A stretch of 64,000 nucleotides of DNA, taken from contig PDRW01000027.1 of the NCBI GenBank assembly GCA_002746935.1, positions 24,412 through 88,411 on the forward strand. Direction: 5' to 3'. This stretch comes from Rhodobacterales bacterium (GTDB lineage: Bacteria; Pseudomonadota; Alphaproteobacteria; Rhodobacterales; Rhodobacteraceae). This document shows positions 49,143-59,494 of the stretch, piece by piece; position 1 is the first letter of the stretch; the number at the start of each line of letters is the position of its first letter. Made by a program: the position numbers and the translations under genes. Under the pieces are notes generated by a model. That model worked only from the letters and a program-made list of their open reading frames with translations, did not search any database and had not been told where the DNA came from.

Positions 49143-51071
49143 ATGTCCGAACGCCCGAAGACCCCGCTTCTCGACCGCATCCAGTCGCCCGCCGACATGA
49201 AAGGTCTCTCCGGCGGGGAACTCAGGCAACTCGCCGACGAGCTTCGCGCCGAGACGATCTCGGCGGTTTCCGAGACCGGCGGACATCTCGGTGCCGGGCT
49301 CGGCGTGGTCGAGCTGACCGTGGCGCTGCACCATGTGTTCGACACCCCGCGCGACCGGATCGTCTGGGATGTGGGCCATCAGGTCTATCCCCACAAGATC
49401 CTCACCGGCCGCCGCGACCGTATCCGCACCCTGCGGCAGAAAGCCGGGCTTTCGGGTTTCACCAAGCGCAGCGAAAGCCCCTATGACCCGTTCGGGGCCG
49501 GGCATTCCTCGACCTCGATTTCCGCCGCCACCGGCTTTGCGTTGGCCCGCGAGCTGGGCGGCACCCCCGATCCGGCGCTGGGCGATGCCATCGCGGTGAT
49601 CGGCGACGGTTCGATGACCGCGGGCATGGCGTGGGAGGCGATGAACCACGCCGGTCATGCCGGCAAACGCCTGTTCGTGATCCTGAACGACAATGACATG
49701 TCGATCGCCCCGCCGGTGGGGGCGCTTTCGGGCTATCTCACCCGGCTCTACGAGGCCGAGCCGTTTCAGGAGCTGAAAGCCGCCGCCAAGGGGGCGGTGA
49801 GCCTGTTGCCGGAGCCCTTCCAGGAGGGCGCGCGCCGCGCCAAGGAAGCGTTGAAGACCATGACCGTCGGCGGCACCATCTTCGAGGAGCTGGGGTTTTC
49901 CTATGTCGGCCCGCTCGACGGACATAATGTCGAGGATCTCGCGGGCGTGCTGCGTCAGGTGCGCGACCGTGCCACCGGGCCGGTGCTGCTGCATGTCATC
50001 ACCCGGAAGGGCAAGGGCTATGCCCCCGCCGAACAGGCCGCCGACCGTGGCCATGCCACCGCGAAATTCGACGTGGTCACCGGCAAACAGCACAAGTCGC
50101 CCTCCAACGCGCCTTCCTACACCAGCGTTTTCGGCCAGACCCTGACCGCGCTCGCCGCCGATGACGACAAGGTCTGCGCCATCACCGCGGCAATGCCGGA
50201 CGGCACCGGGGTCAACCTGATGGCCGAACGCTTCCCGGCGCGGGTGTTCGACGTCGGCATCGCCGAGCAGCACGGGGTGACCTTCGCCGCCGGGCTCGCC
50301 GCCGGGGGAATGAAGCCTTTCTGCGCGATCTATTCCACCTTCCTGCAACGCGGCTACGATCAGGTGGTGCATGACGTTGCGATCCAGCGGCTGCCGGTGC
50401 GCTTCATGATCGACCGCGCCGGGCTCGTCGGCCAGGACGGCGCGACCCATGCCGGCAGCTACGACCTCGCCTATCTCGGCAACCTGCCCGGCATGGTGAT
50501 CATGGCGCCTGCCGACGAGGCGGAGCTTGCCAATATGGTGGCCACCGCCCATGCGATCGACGATGGCCCCAGCGCGGTGCGTTACCCGCGCGGCGAGGGC
50601 GTTGGCATCGACATGCCCGAGGTGCCGCAGGTGCTGGAGATCGGCAAGGGGCGGATTGTTCAGGAAGGGGCGCGGGTCGCCATTCTCACCCTCGGCACCC
50701 GGCTCGAACATGCCCGCGAAGCGGCCGAAAAGCTCGCCGCCCGGGGCATTACCCCGACGCTGGCGGACGCGCGGTTCATGAAGCCGCTCGACGAAGCGCT
50801 GATCCTCGGCCTCGCCCGCGACCATGAGGTGCTGCTGACCGTCGAGGAAGGCGCCGTGGGCGGCTTCGGCAGCCATGTGGCCCAGCTTCTGGCCGAAAAC
50901 GGTGCCTTTGACGAGGGTCTGAAATTCCGCTCGATGGTTCTGCCCGACAGTTTCATCGACCACGCCAGCCCGGCCGAGATGTACGAGGCCGCGGGACTCA
51001 CCGGTGCCGATATTGCCGCAAAGGTGCTCGATGCGCTCGGAATCGCCCGAATCGAGGCCAAACGCGCCTGA
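49143..51071 (+). CDS. dxs: 1-deoxy-D-xylulose-5-phosphate synthase
   Basis: TPP enzyme that condenses pyruvate and glyceraldehyde-3-P in the first step of the MEP isoprenoid pathway. The ATG at 49143 gives 642 residues. TPP-binding [18 protein letters not shown] with LNDNDMSI; catalytic Glu in [28 protein letters not shown] links the domains. It follows ispA by 23 bp. Confidence 0.97.
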   Translation: MSERPKTPLLDRIQSPADMKGLSGGELRQLADELRAETISAVSETGGHLGAGLGVVELTVALHHVFDTPRDRIVWDVGHQVYPHKILTGRRDRIRTLRQKAGLSGFTKRSESPYDPFGAGHSSTSISAATGFALARELGGTPDPALGDAIAVIGDGSMTAGMAWEAMNHAGHAGKRLFVILNDNDMSIAPPVGALSGYLTRLYEAEPFQELKAAAKGAVSLLPEPFQEGARRAKEALKTMTVGGTIFEELGFSYVGPLDGHNVEDLAGVLRQVRDRATGPVLLHVITRKGKGYAPAEQAADRGHATAKFDVVTGKQHKSPSNAPSYTSVFGQTLTALAADDDKVCAITAAMPDGTGVNLMAERFPARVFDVGIAEQHGVTFAAGLAAGGMKPFCAIYSTFLQRGYDQVVHDVAIQRLPVRFMIDRAGLVGQDGATHAGSYDLAYLGNLPGMVIMAPADEAELANMVATAHAIDDGPSAVRYPRGEGVGIDMPEVPQVLEIGKGRIVQEGARVAILTLGTRLEHAREAAEKLAARGITPTLADARFMKPLDEALILGLARDHEVLLTVEEGAVGGFGSHVAQLLAENGAFDEGLKFRSMVLPDSFIDHASPAEMYEAAGLTGADIAAKVLDALGIARIEAKRA

Positions 51072-51204
51072 TCCAGACGCCGATTGCACCGGAAATGCAA
51101 CACATTCCCACATTTATGGGCGAGTATCCGGTGGTCGTCTGGACTCGACGAGACCGAATCTGAATACTTCGTCCAATGAGTTGCGCAACCTGGAGTAACG
51201 CAAA

Positions 51205-51390
51205 ATGAAAAAGTTCGTCCTTGGTGCTGCCTTCGCGCTCGTGGCTTCCACCGCTGTCGCCGGTTCGGTCGCCCCGCCCGTGATCCAAGACGTTGTGATC
51301 GTCAATGAGTCGACCTCTTCCGTCGACCACAGCTTCCTGCCGCCGGTGTTCTTCCTGATCTCCGTCCTGGCAACTGCGGCAGTTCTCTGA
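51205..51390 (+). CDS. Tiny exported membrane protein, 61 residues
   Basis: MKKFVLGAAFALVASTAVAG is a clear signal peptide; the mature 41 residues are a Val/Pro-rich segment and a C-terminal hydrophobic helix (FFLISVLATAAVL). The ATG has GGAGTAACGC upstream and a strong terminator follows, so this is a real single-gene transcript. Function unknown. Confidence 0.75.
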   Translation: MKKFVLGAAFALVASTAVAGSVAPPVIQDVVIVNESTSSVDHSFLPPVFFLISVLATAAVL

Positions 51391-51422
51391 ACACGATCGC
51401 TTTCAAAGGGTAACGGTTGGAT

Positions 51423-51451
51423 AGGGCGCCTCGGGGCGCCCTGTTCCTTTT
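51423..51451 (+). terminator. Rho-independent terminator after the tiny exported protein
   Basis: Perfect 8-bp stem AGGGCGCC / GGCGCCCT with loop TCGG, followed by GTTCCTTTT. It can serve the gene at 51205 and is close to the end of the convergent SDR gene. Confidence 0.85.
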
Positions 51452-51454
51452 GCG

Positions 51455-52333
51455 CTACGCTTTCTTGTCCTGCGTCTCGGCTTCGAGCACGGCAGCAAGG
51501 CCCTCGCGATAGCTCGGGTACAGGAGCTTCACCCCGAGTTCCTGCCTGATCCGGTCGTTTCGCACCCGTTTTGATTCCGCATAGAACGACCGCGCCATCG
51601 GGTGCATCTCGGCGGTGGCGAAATCCTCCTCCGGCGGCAGGGGCAGACCGAGCAGCTCCGCCGCATGGGCCAATACGTCCTGAGGCGGGGCGGGCTCGTC
51701 GTCGCAGACATTGTAGATCGCGCCCGGGTTCGGGCGGTCGATGCTGGCGGCGAGCGTTTGCGCGATGTCGTCCACGTGGATGCGGCTGAACACCTGGCCC
51801 GGCTTGATGATCCGCCGCGCGGTGCCGTTCCTGATCTTGGCAAAGGGGCCGCGGCCCGGTCCGTAGATCCCCGCAAGACGGAAAATGTGCAACGGCAGCG
51901 CCGCGTGACGGGCGAGCGACAGCCATTGCGTTTCTGCCTTTACGCGCAGGTGCCCGCGTTTTGTGGCCGGTGTCGGGGGCGTGGTCTCGTCGACCCAGCC
52001 GCCGCCATGATCGCCATAGACCCCGGTGGTCGAGAGATAGCCGACCCATTCCAGCCGCTCCGCCCGGGCAATGATCTCGCCCGTGAACTCGGCCAGCACC
52101 GGGTCGCCGTCTTCGTCCGGCGTGATCGAGGTCAGCAAATGCGTCGCTTGCCGCAGCGCGAGACCGATGCTGTCGCCAGGCCAGACGATGGGCTCGACCC
52201 CCTCGGCCCGAAGCGCCTCCGCCCGGTCTGCGCTGCGCACTGTGCCGATCACCCGCCAACCGCGCGCGCGCAACAGGCGGCCAAGCGCGGTGGCAGAATA
52301 GCCGTGCCCGAAGGAAAGAAGTGTTGGGATCAT
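51455..52333 (-). CDS. SDR-family NAD(P)-dependent epimerase-like protein
   Basis: A 292-residue Rossmann protein of the YeeZ-like group. The glycine motif is SFGHGYSATALGRLL at the N-terminus, then YLSTTGVYGDHGGGWVDE, FRLAGIYGPGRGPFAKI and VDDIAQTLAA. The start at 52333 follows GAGGAAACACCC; a frame extension of 12 codons upstream lacks an RBS. Substrate unknown. It is divergent from amn. Confidence 0.82.
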   Translation of the reverse strand: MIPTLLSFGHGYSATALGRLLRARGWRVIGTVRSADRAEALRAEGVEPIVWPGDSIGLALRQATHLLTSITPDEDGDPVLAEFTGEIIARAERLEWVGYLSTTGVYGDHGGGWVDETTPPTPATKRGHLRVKAETQWLSLARHAALPLHIFRLAGIYGPGRGPFAKIRNGTARRIIKPGQVFSRIHVDDIAQTLAASIDRPNPGAIYNVCDDEPAPPQDVLAHAAELLGLPLPPEEDFATAEMHPMARSFYAESKRVRNDRIRQELGVKLLYPSYREGLAAVLEAETQDKKA

Positions 52334-52547
52334 GGGTGTTTCCTCTCGGTGCCAATAGGCCACGAACACCCGTCGCCCGCCAGCAAAAGTTTCTGGCTTG
52401 CGTGTGGGGCGCGATCGGTCAAAATCGTCCTATGAGCAGAAACCCCATTTTCCCGTGCGGGTGCGATGTGGCCCGGAAAGCCCGGCAGGCGGGTGGGGCG
52501 GCGGCAGACCGCGGCTGGCCCTCCACAGCGCTTGCAGGCATCATTCT

Positions 52548-52578
52548 CCGCCGGGATCCGGCTTTCCGATCCCGGCGG
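52548..52578 (+). other. Perfect 11-bp hairpin in the amn leader
   Basis: CCGCCGGGATC and GATCCCGGCGG pair perfectly around a 9-nt loop, ending 46 bp before the amn ATG. No T-run follows. It could be a 5'-leader structure or a small repeat. Confidence 0.5.
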
Positions 52579-52624
52579 GTTGGCGCCATGGGCTTTGAAT
52601 TCACCGGGTTTTCGAGGAGAGCTG

Positions 52625-54109
52625 ATGTCTGATCCCCTGACCCTTCCGGTCACCACGCCGGAGCGGGTGGAGCCGCAGGTGTTTACCGATGCCGCCGCCG
52701 CCGTTGCCCGGCTTGAAGCGCTCTATGCCCGCGCCTGCGACTTTCTCACCCGCGGTTTCAGTGACGTCGCTGCAACCGGGCTGCACCCGGGCAAGCGGTT
52801 CCGGGCCTATTATCCGGAAATCCGGCTGCGTGTATCGAGCCATATCACCGTCGACAGCCGCCTTGCCTTCGGCCATGTCTCCGATCCGGGCAGCTATTCG
52901 ACCACGGTGACCCGGCCGGATCTGTTCCGCAACTATCTCACCCAGCAGATCGGGCTGCTGATGAAGAACCACGGGGTTCCGGTCAGCATCGGCTGGTCGT
53001 CCACGCCGATCCCGGTGCATTTCGCGGTTGCCGGTCGGTCGGACCTGACCGTGCCGCAGGAAGGCGCGATGGGCTTTCCGCTGCGCGATGTGTTCGACGT
53101 GCCCGATCTGGCCACCACCAATGACGGTATCGTCAACGGCCATGGCTTCCGGCATGAGGACGGCTCCGAGCCGCTCGCGCCGTTCACCGCCCAGCGGATC
53201 GACTATTCTCTGGCACGGCTCGCGCATTACACCGCAACCGACGCCGAGCACTTCCAGAACCATGTGCTGTTTACCAACTATCAGTTCTATTTCGATGAAT
53301 TCGAGGCCTATGCCCGCGAGATGCTGGCCGACCCGACGAGCGGCTATACCGCGCTGGTCGCGCCCGGCAATGTGGTGTTGACCGACCCGGAGGGCGAAAT
53401 TCCGCCGCTGGCAAAACCGCCGCAGATGCCGACCTTCCATCTCATCCGGGCCGACGGCGGCGGGATCAGTCTTGTCAATATCGGTGTGGGCCCGTCCAAC
53501 GCCAAGACCGCCACCGATCATATCGCGGTGCTGCGCCCGCATGCCTGGCTGATGCTTGGCCATTGCGCGGGGCTGCGCAACGGCCAGGCACTGGGCGATT
53601 TCGTGCTGGCGCATGCCTATCTGCGCGAAGACAAGGTGCTTGACGATGATCTGCCCACCTGGGTGCCGATACCGCCGCTCGCCGAAATCCAGATCGCGCT
53701 CGAAAGCGCGGTGGCGGATGTGACCAGGCTCGAGGGGTTCGAGCTCAAGCGGATCATGCGGACGGGCACGGTGGCGAGTTTCGACAACCGCAACTGGGAA
53801 TTGCGTGAGCACACCGGACCGGTGCTGCGCCTCAGCCAGTCGCGCGCCATTGCCCTCGACATGGAGAGCGCAACCATCGCCGCCAACGGGTTCCGCTTCC
53901 GGGTGCCCTACGGCACGCTGCTGTGCATTTCCGACAAGCCCTTGCATGGGGAGTTGAAACTGCCCGGCATGGCGTCGGAATTCTACACCACGCAGGTGGA
54001 GCGGCATCTCAAGATCGGAATCCGGGCGATGGAACGGTTGCGCGAGATGCCGCTCGACCGGATCCACAGCCGCAAACTGCGCTCCTTCGACGAGACCGCC
54101 TTTCTGTAG
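52625..54109 (+). CDS. amn: AMP nucleosidase
   Basis: Hydrolyses AMP to adenine and ribose-5-phosphate in purine salvage. The 494-residue length matches the bacterial enzyme. N-terminal regulatory domain: RFRAYYPEIRLRVSSH, SYSTTVTRPDLFRNYL. C-terminal nucleoside phosphorylase-like fold: LVNIGVGPSNAKTATDHIAV, MLGHCAGLRNGQALGDFV, IALDMESATIAANGFRFRVPYG with the purine-binding Glu/Asp region. GAGGAGAGCTG precedes the ATG. Confidence 0.94.
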   Translation: MSDPLTLPVTTPERVEPQVFTDAAAAVARLEALYARACDFLTRGFSDVAATGLHPGKRFRAYYPEIRLRVSSHITVDSRLAFGHVSDPGSYSTTVTRPDLFRNYLTQQIGLLMKNHGVPVSIGWSSTPIPVHFAVAGRSDLTVPQEGAMGFPLRDVFDVPDLATTNDGIVNGHGFRHEDGSEPLAPFTAQRIDYSLARLAHYTATDAEHFQNHVLFTNYQFYFDEFEAYAREMLADPTSGYTALVAPGNVVLTDPEGEIPPLAKPPQMPTFHLIRADGGGISLVNIGVGPSNAKTATDHIAVLRPHAWLMLGHCAGLRNGQALGDFVLAHAYLREDKVLDDDLPTWVPIPPLAEIQIALESAVADVTRLEGFELKRIMRTGTVASFDNRNWELREHTGPVLRLSQSRAIALDMESATIAANGFRFRVPYGTLLCISDKPLHGELKLPGMASEFYTTQVERHLKIGIRAMERLREMPLDRIHSRKLRSFDETAFL

Positions 54110-54150
54110 CGCCGCGCGCGCAAAACGTCTTGTTTTTCGCCGTTTCGACC

Positions 54151-54188
54151 GCACAAGTTGTTGTGCCTTCCCATGGCAATCCTATAAA
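54151..54188 (+). promoter_or_regulatory. Probable promoter of the HU gene with overlapping palindrome
   Basis: A -35-like TTGTGC at 54161-54166 and a good -10 TATAAA at 54183-54188 are separated by 16 bp. GCACAA-GTTG-TTGTGC at 54151-54166 is a perfect 6+4+6 palindrome that overlaps the -35, placing a potential repressor site there. Confidence 0.5.
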
Positions 54189-54237
54189 AGCGCGCAATGT
54201 AGCCGCTGAATGCGGGATATTTGAGGAGTTGAGATAC

Positions 54238-54525
54238 ATGGCAAAACCGATGACCAAGACCCAGCTTGTGGCCGCTCTGGCCGAAGAAATGGGTTCGGAC
54301 AAGAAGACGGCCACGGCGGCGCTCGATGCAATCACCGATGTCATCACCAGGGAGGTGGCCGGCGGCGGCGCGGTGACCCTGCCGGGCGTCGGCAAGTTCT
54401 ACCTGCGCGAGCGCCCCGAGCGCATGGTGCGCAACCCGGCGACCGGTGAGCAGATCAGGAAAGACGCCGACAAGGTGGTGAAAGTCACCGTTGCCAAGGC
54501 CCTCAAGGACGCGGCCAACGACTGA
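54238..54525 (+). CDS. HU-family DNA-binding protein
   Basis: A 95-residue nucleoid protein. The helical base is MTKTQLVAALAEEMGSDKKT and the DNA-clasping arm is VTLPGVGKFYLRERPERMVRNPATGE. GAGGAG lies upstream of the ATG at good spacing. The Pro at the arm tip (NPATGE) is conserved. It is followed by an intrinsic terminator and stands as a single gene. Confidence 0.95.
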   Translation: MAKPMTKTQLVAALAEEMGSDKKTATAALDAITDVITREVAGGGAVTLPGVGKFYLRERPERMVRNPATGEQIRKDADKVVKVTVAKALKDAAND

Positions 54526-54550
54526 TTTTCCAGGTTGGTGCACGGTTCCA

Positions 54551-54579
54551 GGGTCGCCCATGTGGCGGCCCTTTGTTTT
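54551..54579 (+). terminator. Rho-independent terminator of the HU gene
   Basis: Stem GGGTCGCC / GGCGGCCC (one wobble pair) with loop CATGT, followed by TTTGTTTT, 25 bp after the stop. Confidence 0.85.
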
Positions 54580-54590
54580 GGAGACACTCA

Positions 54591-54693
54591 AGCGTTATGC
54601 GAAAAAGCTGAATCACTTAAAGCTGCCTGAAATCAGAGATTTTGGGCGCGGCAGGTGATGCTCTGTGTTTCAGGTATTTCGTCAAACGCTATA
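54591..54693 (-). repeat. Palindromic intergenic repeat element, copy 2
   Basis: On the minus strand this reads TATAGCGTTTGACGAAATACC and onward, matching copy 1 at 3486-3586 over its whole length with scattered substitutions. It lies between the HU terminator and the convergent AEC carrier gene, and the last codons of that gene (TAT AGC GTT TGA) are formed by the element's own end. Both copies therefore occupy 3' ends between convergent genes. Confidence 0.75.
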
Positions 54694-55629
54694 GATGAGC
54701 GCGAGGATCAGCAGGTTGAGCGTGACGAAGGACAGCGCCGTTGCGCCGATCTGTGCCAGCGAGGCCAGCCCCGCATGGCCCGCCTCTTGCGCAAAGACCG
54801 AATAGACCGCAAACATCGGCACCGCGGCGGAGAGGACCACCGCCGTTGCGAGGTCGGGCGGCAGAACGATGCCCAAACCGCCCAACGCCAGCATCGCCAG
54901 CGCGGTTGCCGCGGGCATCACCACCAGCTTTCCGGCGACGATCTGCCCCGCAAGCGCCCGGTTGCCCTTCATCGGCAGGCCGACGAGCGAGCCCCCGATG
55001 ACGGTCAGCGCCAGCGCCGCCGCCGAGGCCGACAGCAGCGAAACCAGCCGTTCGACCGGGGCGGGCAGGCTGAGCCCCATGGCCGAGACCAGAAGCCCGA
55101 GGCCGATGGCGATCACTAGCGGACGTCTGGCCACGCCAAGCAGGATGCCGCCCAGCCGGGCCAGCGGATGGCCTTCGCCCTTCGGCTTGCCCAGCTCCAT
55201 GATGACCAGCGCCAGCGGGATGATGACGACGTTTTCGACCAGCATGTTGAAGGCGAGGATCAGCCCGGCGTGGTCGGGAAACAGCACCAGCATCAGCGGA
55301 TAACCGACGAAGCCCGAGTTGGGGCAGGCGGTTCCCATGATTGCGACGCCCCGTCGCCCCGGGTTTTGGGTCGCGGAAAACCACGCAAACCCGAGCGCCA
55401 TGGTGATCAGCGCGCCGGCGAGATAGATGCCCATATAGGCGAGGTTGACCACCTCCGCCACCGGGCGCGACGCCACGGCGTGGAAGACGAGGGCCGGCAG
55501 CGCGATATTGAGCGCCCAGGTGCCGAAGCTGCGCATGTCGCGGGCGTCGAAAACCCCGCGGGCCACAAGTCCGTAGCCGAGCGCCACCATGGCAAAGATC
55601 GGAAAGGTTATGCCGAGAACCGTGAGCAT
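54682..55629 (-). CDS. AEC-family auxin efflux carrier-type transporter
   Basis: A 315-residue membrane protein with about ten helices in two inverted halves, of the AEC/bile-acid-transporter-like group. Landmarks: FPIFAMVALGYGLVARGVF, TACPNSGFVGYPLMLVLF with the conserved Asn in the crossing region, and VVLSAAVPMFAVYSVFAQ. Likely exports or imports small organic anions; substrate unknown. Its stop codon lies in the repeat element. Confidence 0.88.
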   Translation of the reverse strand: MLTVLGITFPIFAMVALGYGLVARGVFDARDMRSFGTWALNIALPALVFHAVASRPVAEVVNLAYMGIYLAGALITMALGFAWFSATQNPGRRGVAIMGTACPNSGFVGYPLMLVLFPDHAGLILAFNMLVENVVIIPLALVIMELGKPKGEGHPLARLGGILLGVARRPLVIAIGLGLLVSAMGLSLPAPVERLVSLLSASAAALALTVIGGSLVGLPMKGNRALAGQIVAGKLVVMPAATALAMLALGGLGIVLPPDLATAVVLSAAVPMFAVYSVFAQEAGHAGLASLAQIGATALSFVTLNLLILALIYSV

Positions 55630-55663
55630 GTGTCTCTGACCTTGCCAAAAAGCGGGCTATCGC

Positions 55664-56764
55664 TCACCCGATATGCCCGCGCGGCCCTTCACCCACCTGC
55701 GCGCGGTGCAGGAGCAAATGGTCGAGCACCACGCAGGCCGCCATCGCCTCGCCCACCGGCACCGCGCGGATGCCGACGCAGGGGTCGTGGCGGCCCTTGG
55801 TGACGATCTCGGCCGGCGCGCCCGCTTTGGTGATGGTCTTGCGCGGGGTCAGGATCGACGAGGTCGGCTTCACCGCGAACCGGACAACGATGTCCTGCCC
55901 CGTCGAGATGCCCCCGAGGATGCCGCCCGCATGGTTTGACCCGAAGACCGGCCCGTCCGGCCCCATGGAGATTTCGTCGGCATTCTCCTCGCCGGTCAGT
56001 TCCGCCGCCCCCATGCCTTCGCCGATCTCGACCCCCTTGACCGCGTTGATCGACATGCATGCGGCGGCGAGATCCGTGTCCAGCTTGGCATAAACCGGCG
56101 CCCCGAGCCCCGCGGGCGCGCCCTGCACCACCAGCTCGATCACCGCGCCGACGGAACTGCCCGCCTTGCGCAACCCGTCGAGATAGCCTTCCCAGGTCTT
56201 CGCGGCCTCGGCATCGGGCACCCGGAACGGATTGCGCCCGATCTCGTCCCGGTCGAAACGGGCGCGGTCGATCTCGTGGACACCCATGCGGGTCATGTAG
56301 CCGGTGATCGTGATCTCGGGCGCCAGCGCCTTCAGCACCTCCCGCGCAACGCCCCCAGCGGCCACCCGCGCCGCGGTCTCACGCGCCGAAGAGCGCCCCC
56401 CGCCGCGTGGATCGCGGATGCCGTATTTCAGCCAATAGGTCATATCCGCGTGCCCGGGACGGAACTTTTCGGCGATCTCCGAATAATCCTTCGACCGCTG
56501 GTCGGTGTTCTCGATCATCAGCTGCACCGGGGTGCCGGTGGTCTGTCCCTCGTAGACGCCCGACAGGATCTTCACCGCATCCGCCTCGCGCCGCTGGGTG
56601 GTGAAACGGTTCTGCCCGGGTTTGCGCCGGTCGAGCCAGTGCTGGAGCATCCCGGGCTCCAGCGCGACACCCGGGGGCACGCCATCGACGGTGGCGCCAA
56701 GCGCGGGCCCGTGGCTTTCGCCCCAGGTGGTCACGCGGAAGACATGTCCGAAAGAATTCATCAT
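55664..56764 (-). CDS. aroC: Chorismate synthase
   Basis: Last enzyme of the shikimate pathway, converting EPSP to chorismate with reduced FMN. The start at 56764 (double ATG, AAGGAG upstream) gives 366 residues. Signature blocks: [50 protein letters not shown], and [18 protein letters not shown] longer upstream frame overlaps the TPP riboswitch antisense and is rejected. Confidence 0.96.
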   Translation of the reverse strand: MMNSFGHVFRVTTWGESHGPALGATVDGVPPGVALEPGMLQHWLDRRKPGQNRFTTQRREADAVKILSGVYEGQTTGTPVQLMIENTDQRSKDYSEIAEKFRPGHADMTYWLKYGIRDPRGGGRSSARETAARVAAGGVAREVLKALAPEITITGYMTRMGVHEIDRARFDRDEIGRNPFRVPDAEAAKTWEGYLDGLRKAGSSVGAVIELVVQGAPAGLGAPVYAKLDTDLAAACMSINAVKGVEIGEGMGAAELTGEENADEISMGPDGPVFGSNHAGGILGGISTGQDIVVRFAVKPTSSILTPRKTITKAGAPAEIVTKGRHDPCVGIRAVPVGEAMAACVVLDHLLLHRAQVGEGPRGHIG

Positions 56765-56837
56765 GGCCGGCTCCTTGCCGGTCCGGTCTAGGGGTTTGGC
56801 CTTGAAGGGGCAAGCGTTTGGGGCTAGCGTCGCGCCC

Positions 56838-56922
56838 ACCTCGGGGTGCCGGACAGCCGGCTGAGATGCAAAACGCAAACCCGTTGAACCTGAACCGGTT
56901 AGGACCGGCGGAGGGAAGGTTG
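56838..56922 (+). promoter_or_regulatory. TPP riboswitch (thi-box) upstream of thiBPQ
   Basis: The conserved core is easy to read: CTCGGGGTGCC at 56849, GGCTGAGATG at 56859, ACCCGTTGAACCTGAACC near 56879 and GGCGGAGGGAAG at the 3' side. It precedes thiB by about 45 bp and would reduce transporter expression when thiamine pyrophosphate is high, probably by sequestering the GGAGG next to the ATG. Confidence 0.95.
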
Positions 56923-56966
56923 AGACATCCTCACCCGGAACCCGCCCGGCCGATATGGAGGATGAC

Positions 56967-57956
56967 ATGACCAGACTCACTCTCGCGGCAGGGATCACAC
57001 TGGCAGCCAGCGCCGCGCTGGCCGAGACGCCCGTTCTCACGATCTACACCTATGACAGTTTCGTCTCCGAATGGGGGCCGGGGCCCGCGGTGGAAGCGGC
57101 CTTCGAGGAAAGCTGCGGTTGCGATCTGCAATTCGTGGCCGCAGGCGACGGGGCCGAGCTTCTGGCGCGGTTGCGGCTCGAAGGCGCGCGCAGCGAGGCC
57201 GATATTGCGCTCGGGCTCGACACCAACCTGATGGCCGCCGCCGAAGCCACCGGGCTGTTTGCGCCCGCAGCTGTCGAATTGCCCAAGCTGGATCTGCCGA
57301 TCGCCTGGGACGACGCCACCTTCCTGCCCTATGACTGGGGCTGGTTTGCCTTTGTCTACGACAAGGAAAACGTCTCTCATCCACCGCAATCGCTGGCGGA
57401 CCTGGCGGATTCGGAGCTTTCCATCGTGATCCAGGACCCGCGCTCCTCGACCCCGGGGCTCGGGCTTCTGCTGTGGATGAAAGCTGTTCATGGCGACGGG
57501 GCGGGCGCGGCCTGGGAGGCGCTGAACGATCAGGTGGTGACAGTCACCAAAGGCTGGACCGAGGCCTATGGCATGTTTCTCGAAGGCGAAGCCGACATGG
57601 TGCTCTCCTACACCACCTCGCCGGCCTATCATCTGATCGCCGAGGATGATGCGTCGAAGGCCGCGCTGGCCTTCGAGGAGGGCAATTACCTTCAGATCGA
57701 AGTGGCGGCGAAGCTCGCCAGCAGCGACCAGCCGGAGCTGGCCGATGAGTTTCTCGCCTTCATGCTGTCGGACGCGTTTCAGAGCGTGATCCCGACGACC
57801 AACTGGATGTATCCGGCGGTGACGCCTGAGGCCGGACTTCCGGCCGGGTTCGAGACACTTGCGACGCCCGAAACGTCGCTGATCTTCCTCGGGGAAGAGG
57901 CCGAAAAGATGCGCGATGTGGCGCTTGAGGAATGGCTCGCCGCCGCCAGCCGATAA
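56967..57956 (+). CDS. thiB: Thiamine ABC transporter substrate-binding protein
   Basis: Periplasmic thiamine/TMP/TPP receptor, 329 residues. The signal peptide runs to [11 protein letters not shown]. Family blocks: [46 protein letters not shown], and [20 protein letters not shown] 56967 is set 5 nt after GGAGG; an ATG four codons earlier is the RBS region itself. It is riboswitch-controlled and overlaps thiP by 25 bp. Confidence 0.95.
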   Translation: MTRLTLAAGITLAASAALAETPVLTIYTYDSFVSEWGPGPAVEAAFEESCGCDLQFVAAGDGAELLARLRLEGARSEADIALGLDTNLMAAAEATGLFAPAAVELPKLDLPIAWDDATFLPYDWGWFAFVYDKENVSHPPQSLADLADSELSIVIQDPRSSTPGLGLLLWMKAVHGDGAGAAWEALNDQVVTVTKGWTEAYGMFLEGEADMVLSYTTSPAYHLIAEDDASKAALAFEEGNYLQIEVAAKLASSDQPELADEFLAFMLSDAFQSVIPTTNWMYPAVTPEAGLPAGFETLATPETSLIFLGEEAEKMRDVALEEWLAAASR

Positions 57957-59494
57957 GCGCGGGCGACAGGGTGGGGGCGCTGGCCCTCGCCCTTGTCGTG
58001 ACGCTGGTGCTGGGCACCCTCATGGCCGTGGCGCTGCGCGCCGACGGCGCGGCCGGGTTTGGTCCGGCCGATTGGGCGGCGGTGCGGTTCACGCTGGCGC
58101 AGGCGCTGATCTCGGCCACGCTGTCGGTGCTGCTTGCAGTGCCGGTGGCCCGCGCCCTCGCAAGGCGCCGCTTCTTCGGCCGTTCCGCCCTCATCACCCT
58201 GCTGGGTGCCCCGTTCATCCTGCCGGTGATCGTCGCGGTGCTGGGGCTGATCTCGGTCTTCGGCCGCAACGGGATCGTCAGTCAGGCGCTGATTCTGGCC
58301 GGGTCAGAGCCTGTTTCGATCTACGGCGCCCATGGCGTGGTGCTGGCCCATGTGTTCTTCAACCTGCCGCTGGCGACACGGCTGATCCTGCAAGGCTGGC
58401 TCTCGATCCCGTCCGAACGCTTCCGTCTGGTGGCCTCGCTCGGCTTCGGCCCCGGCGATGTTCAGCGGGTGCTGGAGCGGCCGATGTTGCGCGAGGTGGT
58501 GCCGGGGGCGTTTCTGGTGATCTTCATTCTCTGCCTGACCTCCTTCGCTGTGGCGCTGGCGCTGGGGGGCGGGCCGCGGGCGACCACCATCGAACTGGCG
58601 ATCTATCAGGCATTCCGCTTCGAATTCGACCTCGGCAAGGCCGCGCTCCTCGGGCTCATGCAGGTGGCCATCGCCGGGACGGCCGCCGTGGTGGCGCTGC
58701 GGCTCAGCCTGCCCGCGGAGCTCGGGGCGGGGTTCGACCGGGCGGTGAAGCGCTGGGACGCGGAGACCGGTCTGCTCAAGGTGCAGGACGCGCTGGCGAT
58801 CGGCCTGGCTGCGCTGTTTCTCGCGGTGCCGCTGGCGATGATCGCCCTCGACGGGTTGCTGGCGCTCACCGGTCTGCCCGGGTCGGTCTGGCTCTCCACC
58901 TTGCGCTCGGTCGCGGTGGCGCTGGTGTCGATGCTGCTGACCCTCGGCCTTGCCCTGCCGATCGCGGCGCTGGCGGTGCGGCGGCAGGCGCGGATCGTCG
59001 AGGTGCTGGCGATGCTGACCATCGCCGCTTCGCCGCTGGTGGTGGGCACCGGGCTGTTCATCATGCTGTTTCCCGTGGTGGACCCGGGGCGGATCGCGCT
59101 GGGCGTCACCGCGCTGGTCAATGCCGCCATGGGGCTGCCCTTTGCGCTGCGGGCGCTGGTGCCCGCGCTTGCCAGGGTGGAGGCGGATTTCGGGCGGCTG
59201 GCGGACGGGTTGGGGCTCACCGGCCGGGCCCGGGTGGTGCATCTGTGGGTGCCACGGCTGCGGCGGCCTTTGGGGTTTTCGGCCGGGCTCGCGGCGGCGC
59301 TCAGCATGGGCGATCTCGGGGTGATCGCGATGTTTGCCAGCCCCGATGGCGGCACTCTGCCGCTGGCGCTCTACCGGCTGATGGCGGCCTACCGGATGGA
59401 GGATGCCGCCGGGGCGGCGCTGATTCTGCTGGCGGTGTCGCTGGCATTGTTCTGGGTTTTCGACCGGGGAGGGCGGGTTGATGCTGACGCTTGA
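57932..59494 (+). CDS. thiP: Thiamine ABC transporter permease
   Basis: A 520-residue fused permease of two BPD-transp-1 halves, each with about six helices. The EAA loops are LVASLGFGPGDVQRVLERPML in the first half and LADGLGLTGRARVVHLWVPRL in the second. The ATG lies inside thiB with GAGGA upstream. It forms the membrane channel of ThiBPQ. Confidence 0.94.
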   Translation: MARRRQPISAGDRVGALALALVVTLVLGTLMAVALRADGAAGFGPADWAAVRFTLAQALISATLSVLLAVPVARALARRRFFGRSALITLLGAPFILPVIVAVLGLISVFGRNGIVSQALILAGSEPVSIYGAHGVVLAHVFFNLPLATRLILQGWLSIPSERFRLVASLGFGPGDVQRVLERPMLREVVPGAFLVIFILCLTSFAVALALGGGPRATTIELAIYQAFRFEFDLGKAALLGLMQVAIAGTAAVVALRLSLPAELGAGFDRAVKRWDAETGLLKVQDALAIGLAALFLAVPLAMIALDGLLALTGLPGSVWLSTLRSVAVALVSMLLTLGLALPIAALAVRRQARIVEVLAMLTIAASPLVVGTGLFIMLFPVVDPGRIALGVTALVNAAMGLPFALRALVPALARVEADFGRLADGLGLTGRARVVHLWVPRLRRPLGFSAGLAAALSMGDLGVIAMFASPDGGTLPLALYRLMAAYRMEDAAGAALILLAVSLALFWVFDRGGRVDADA

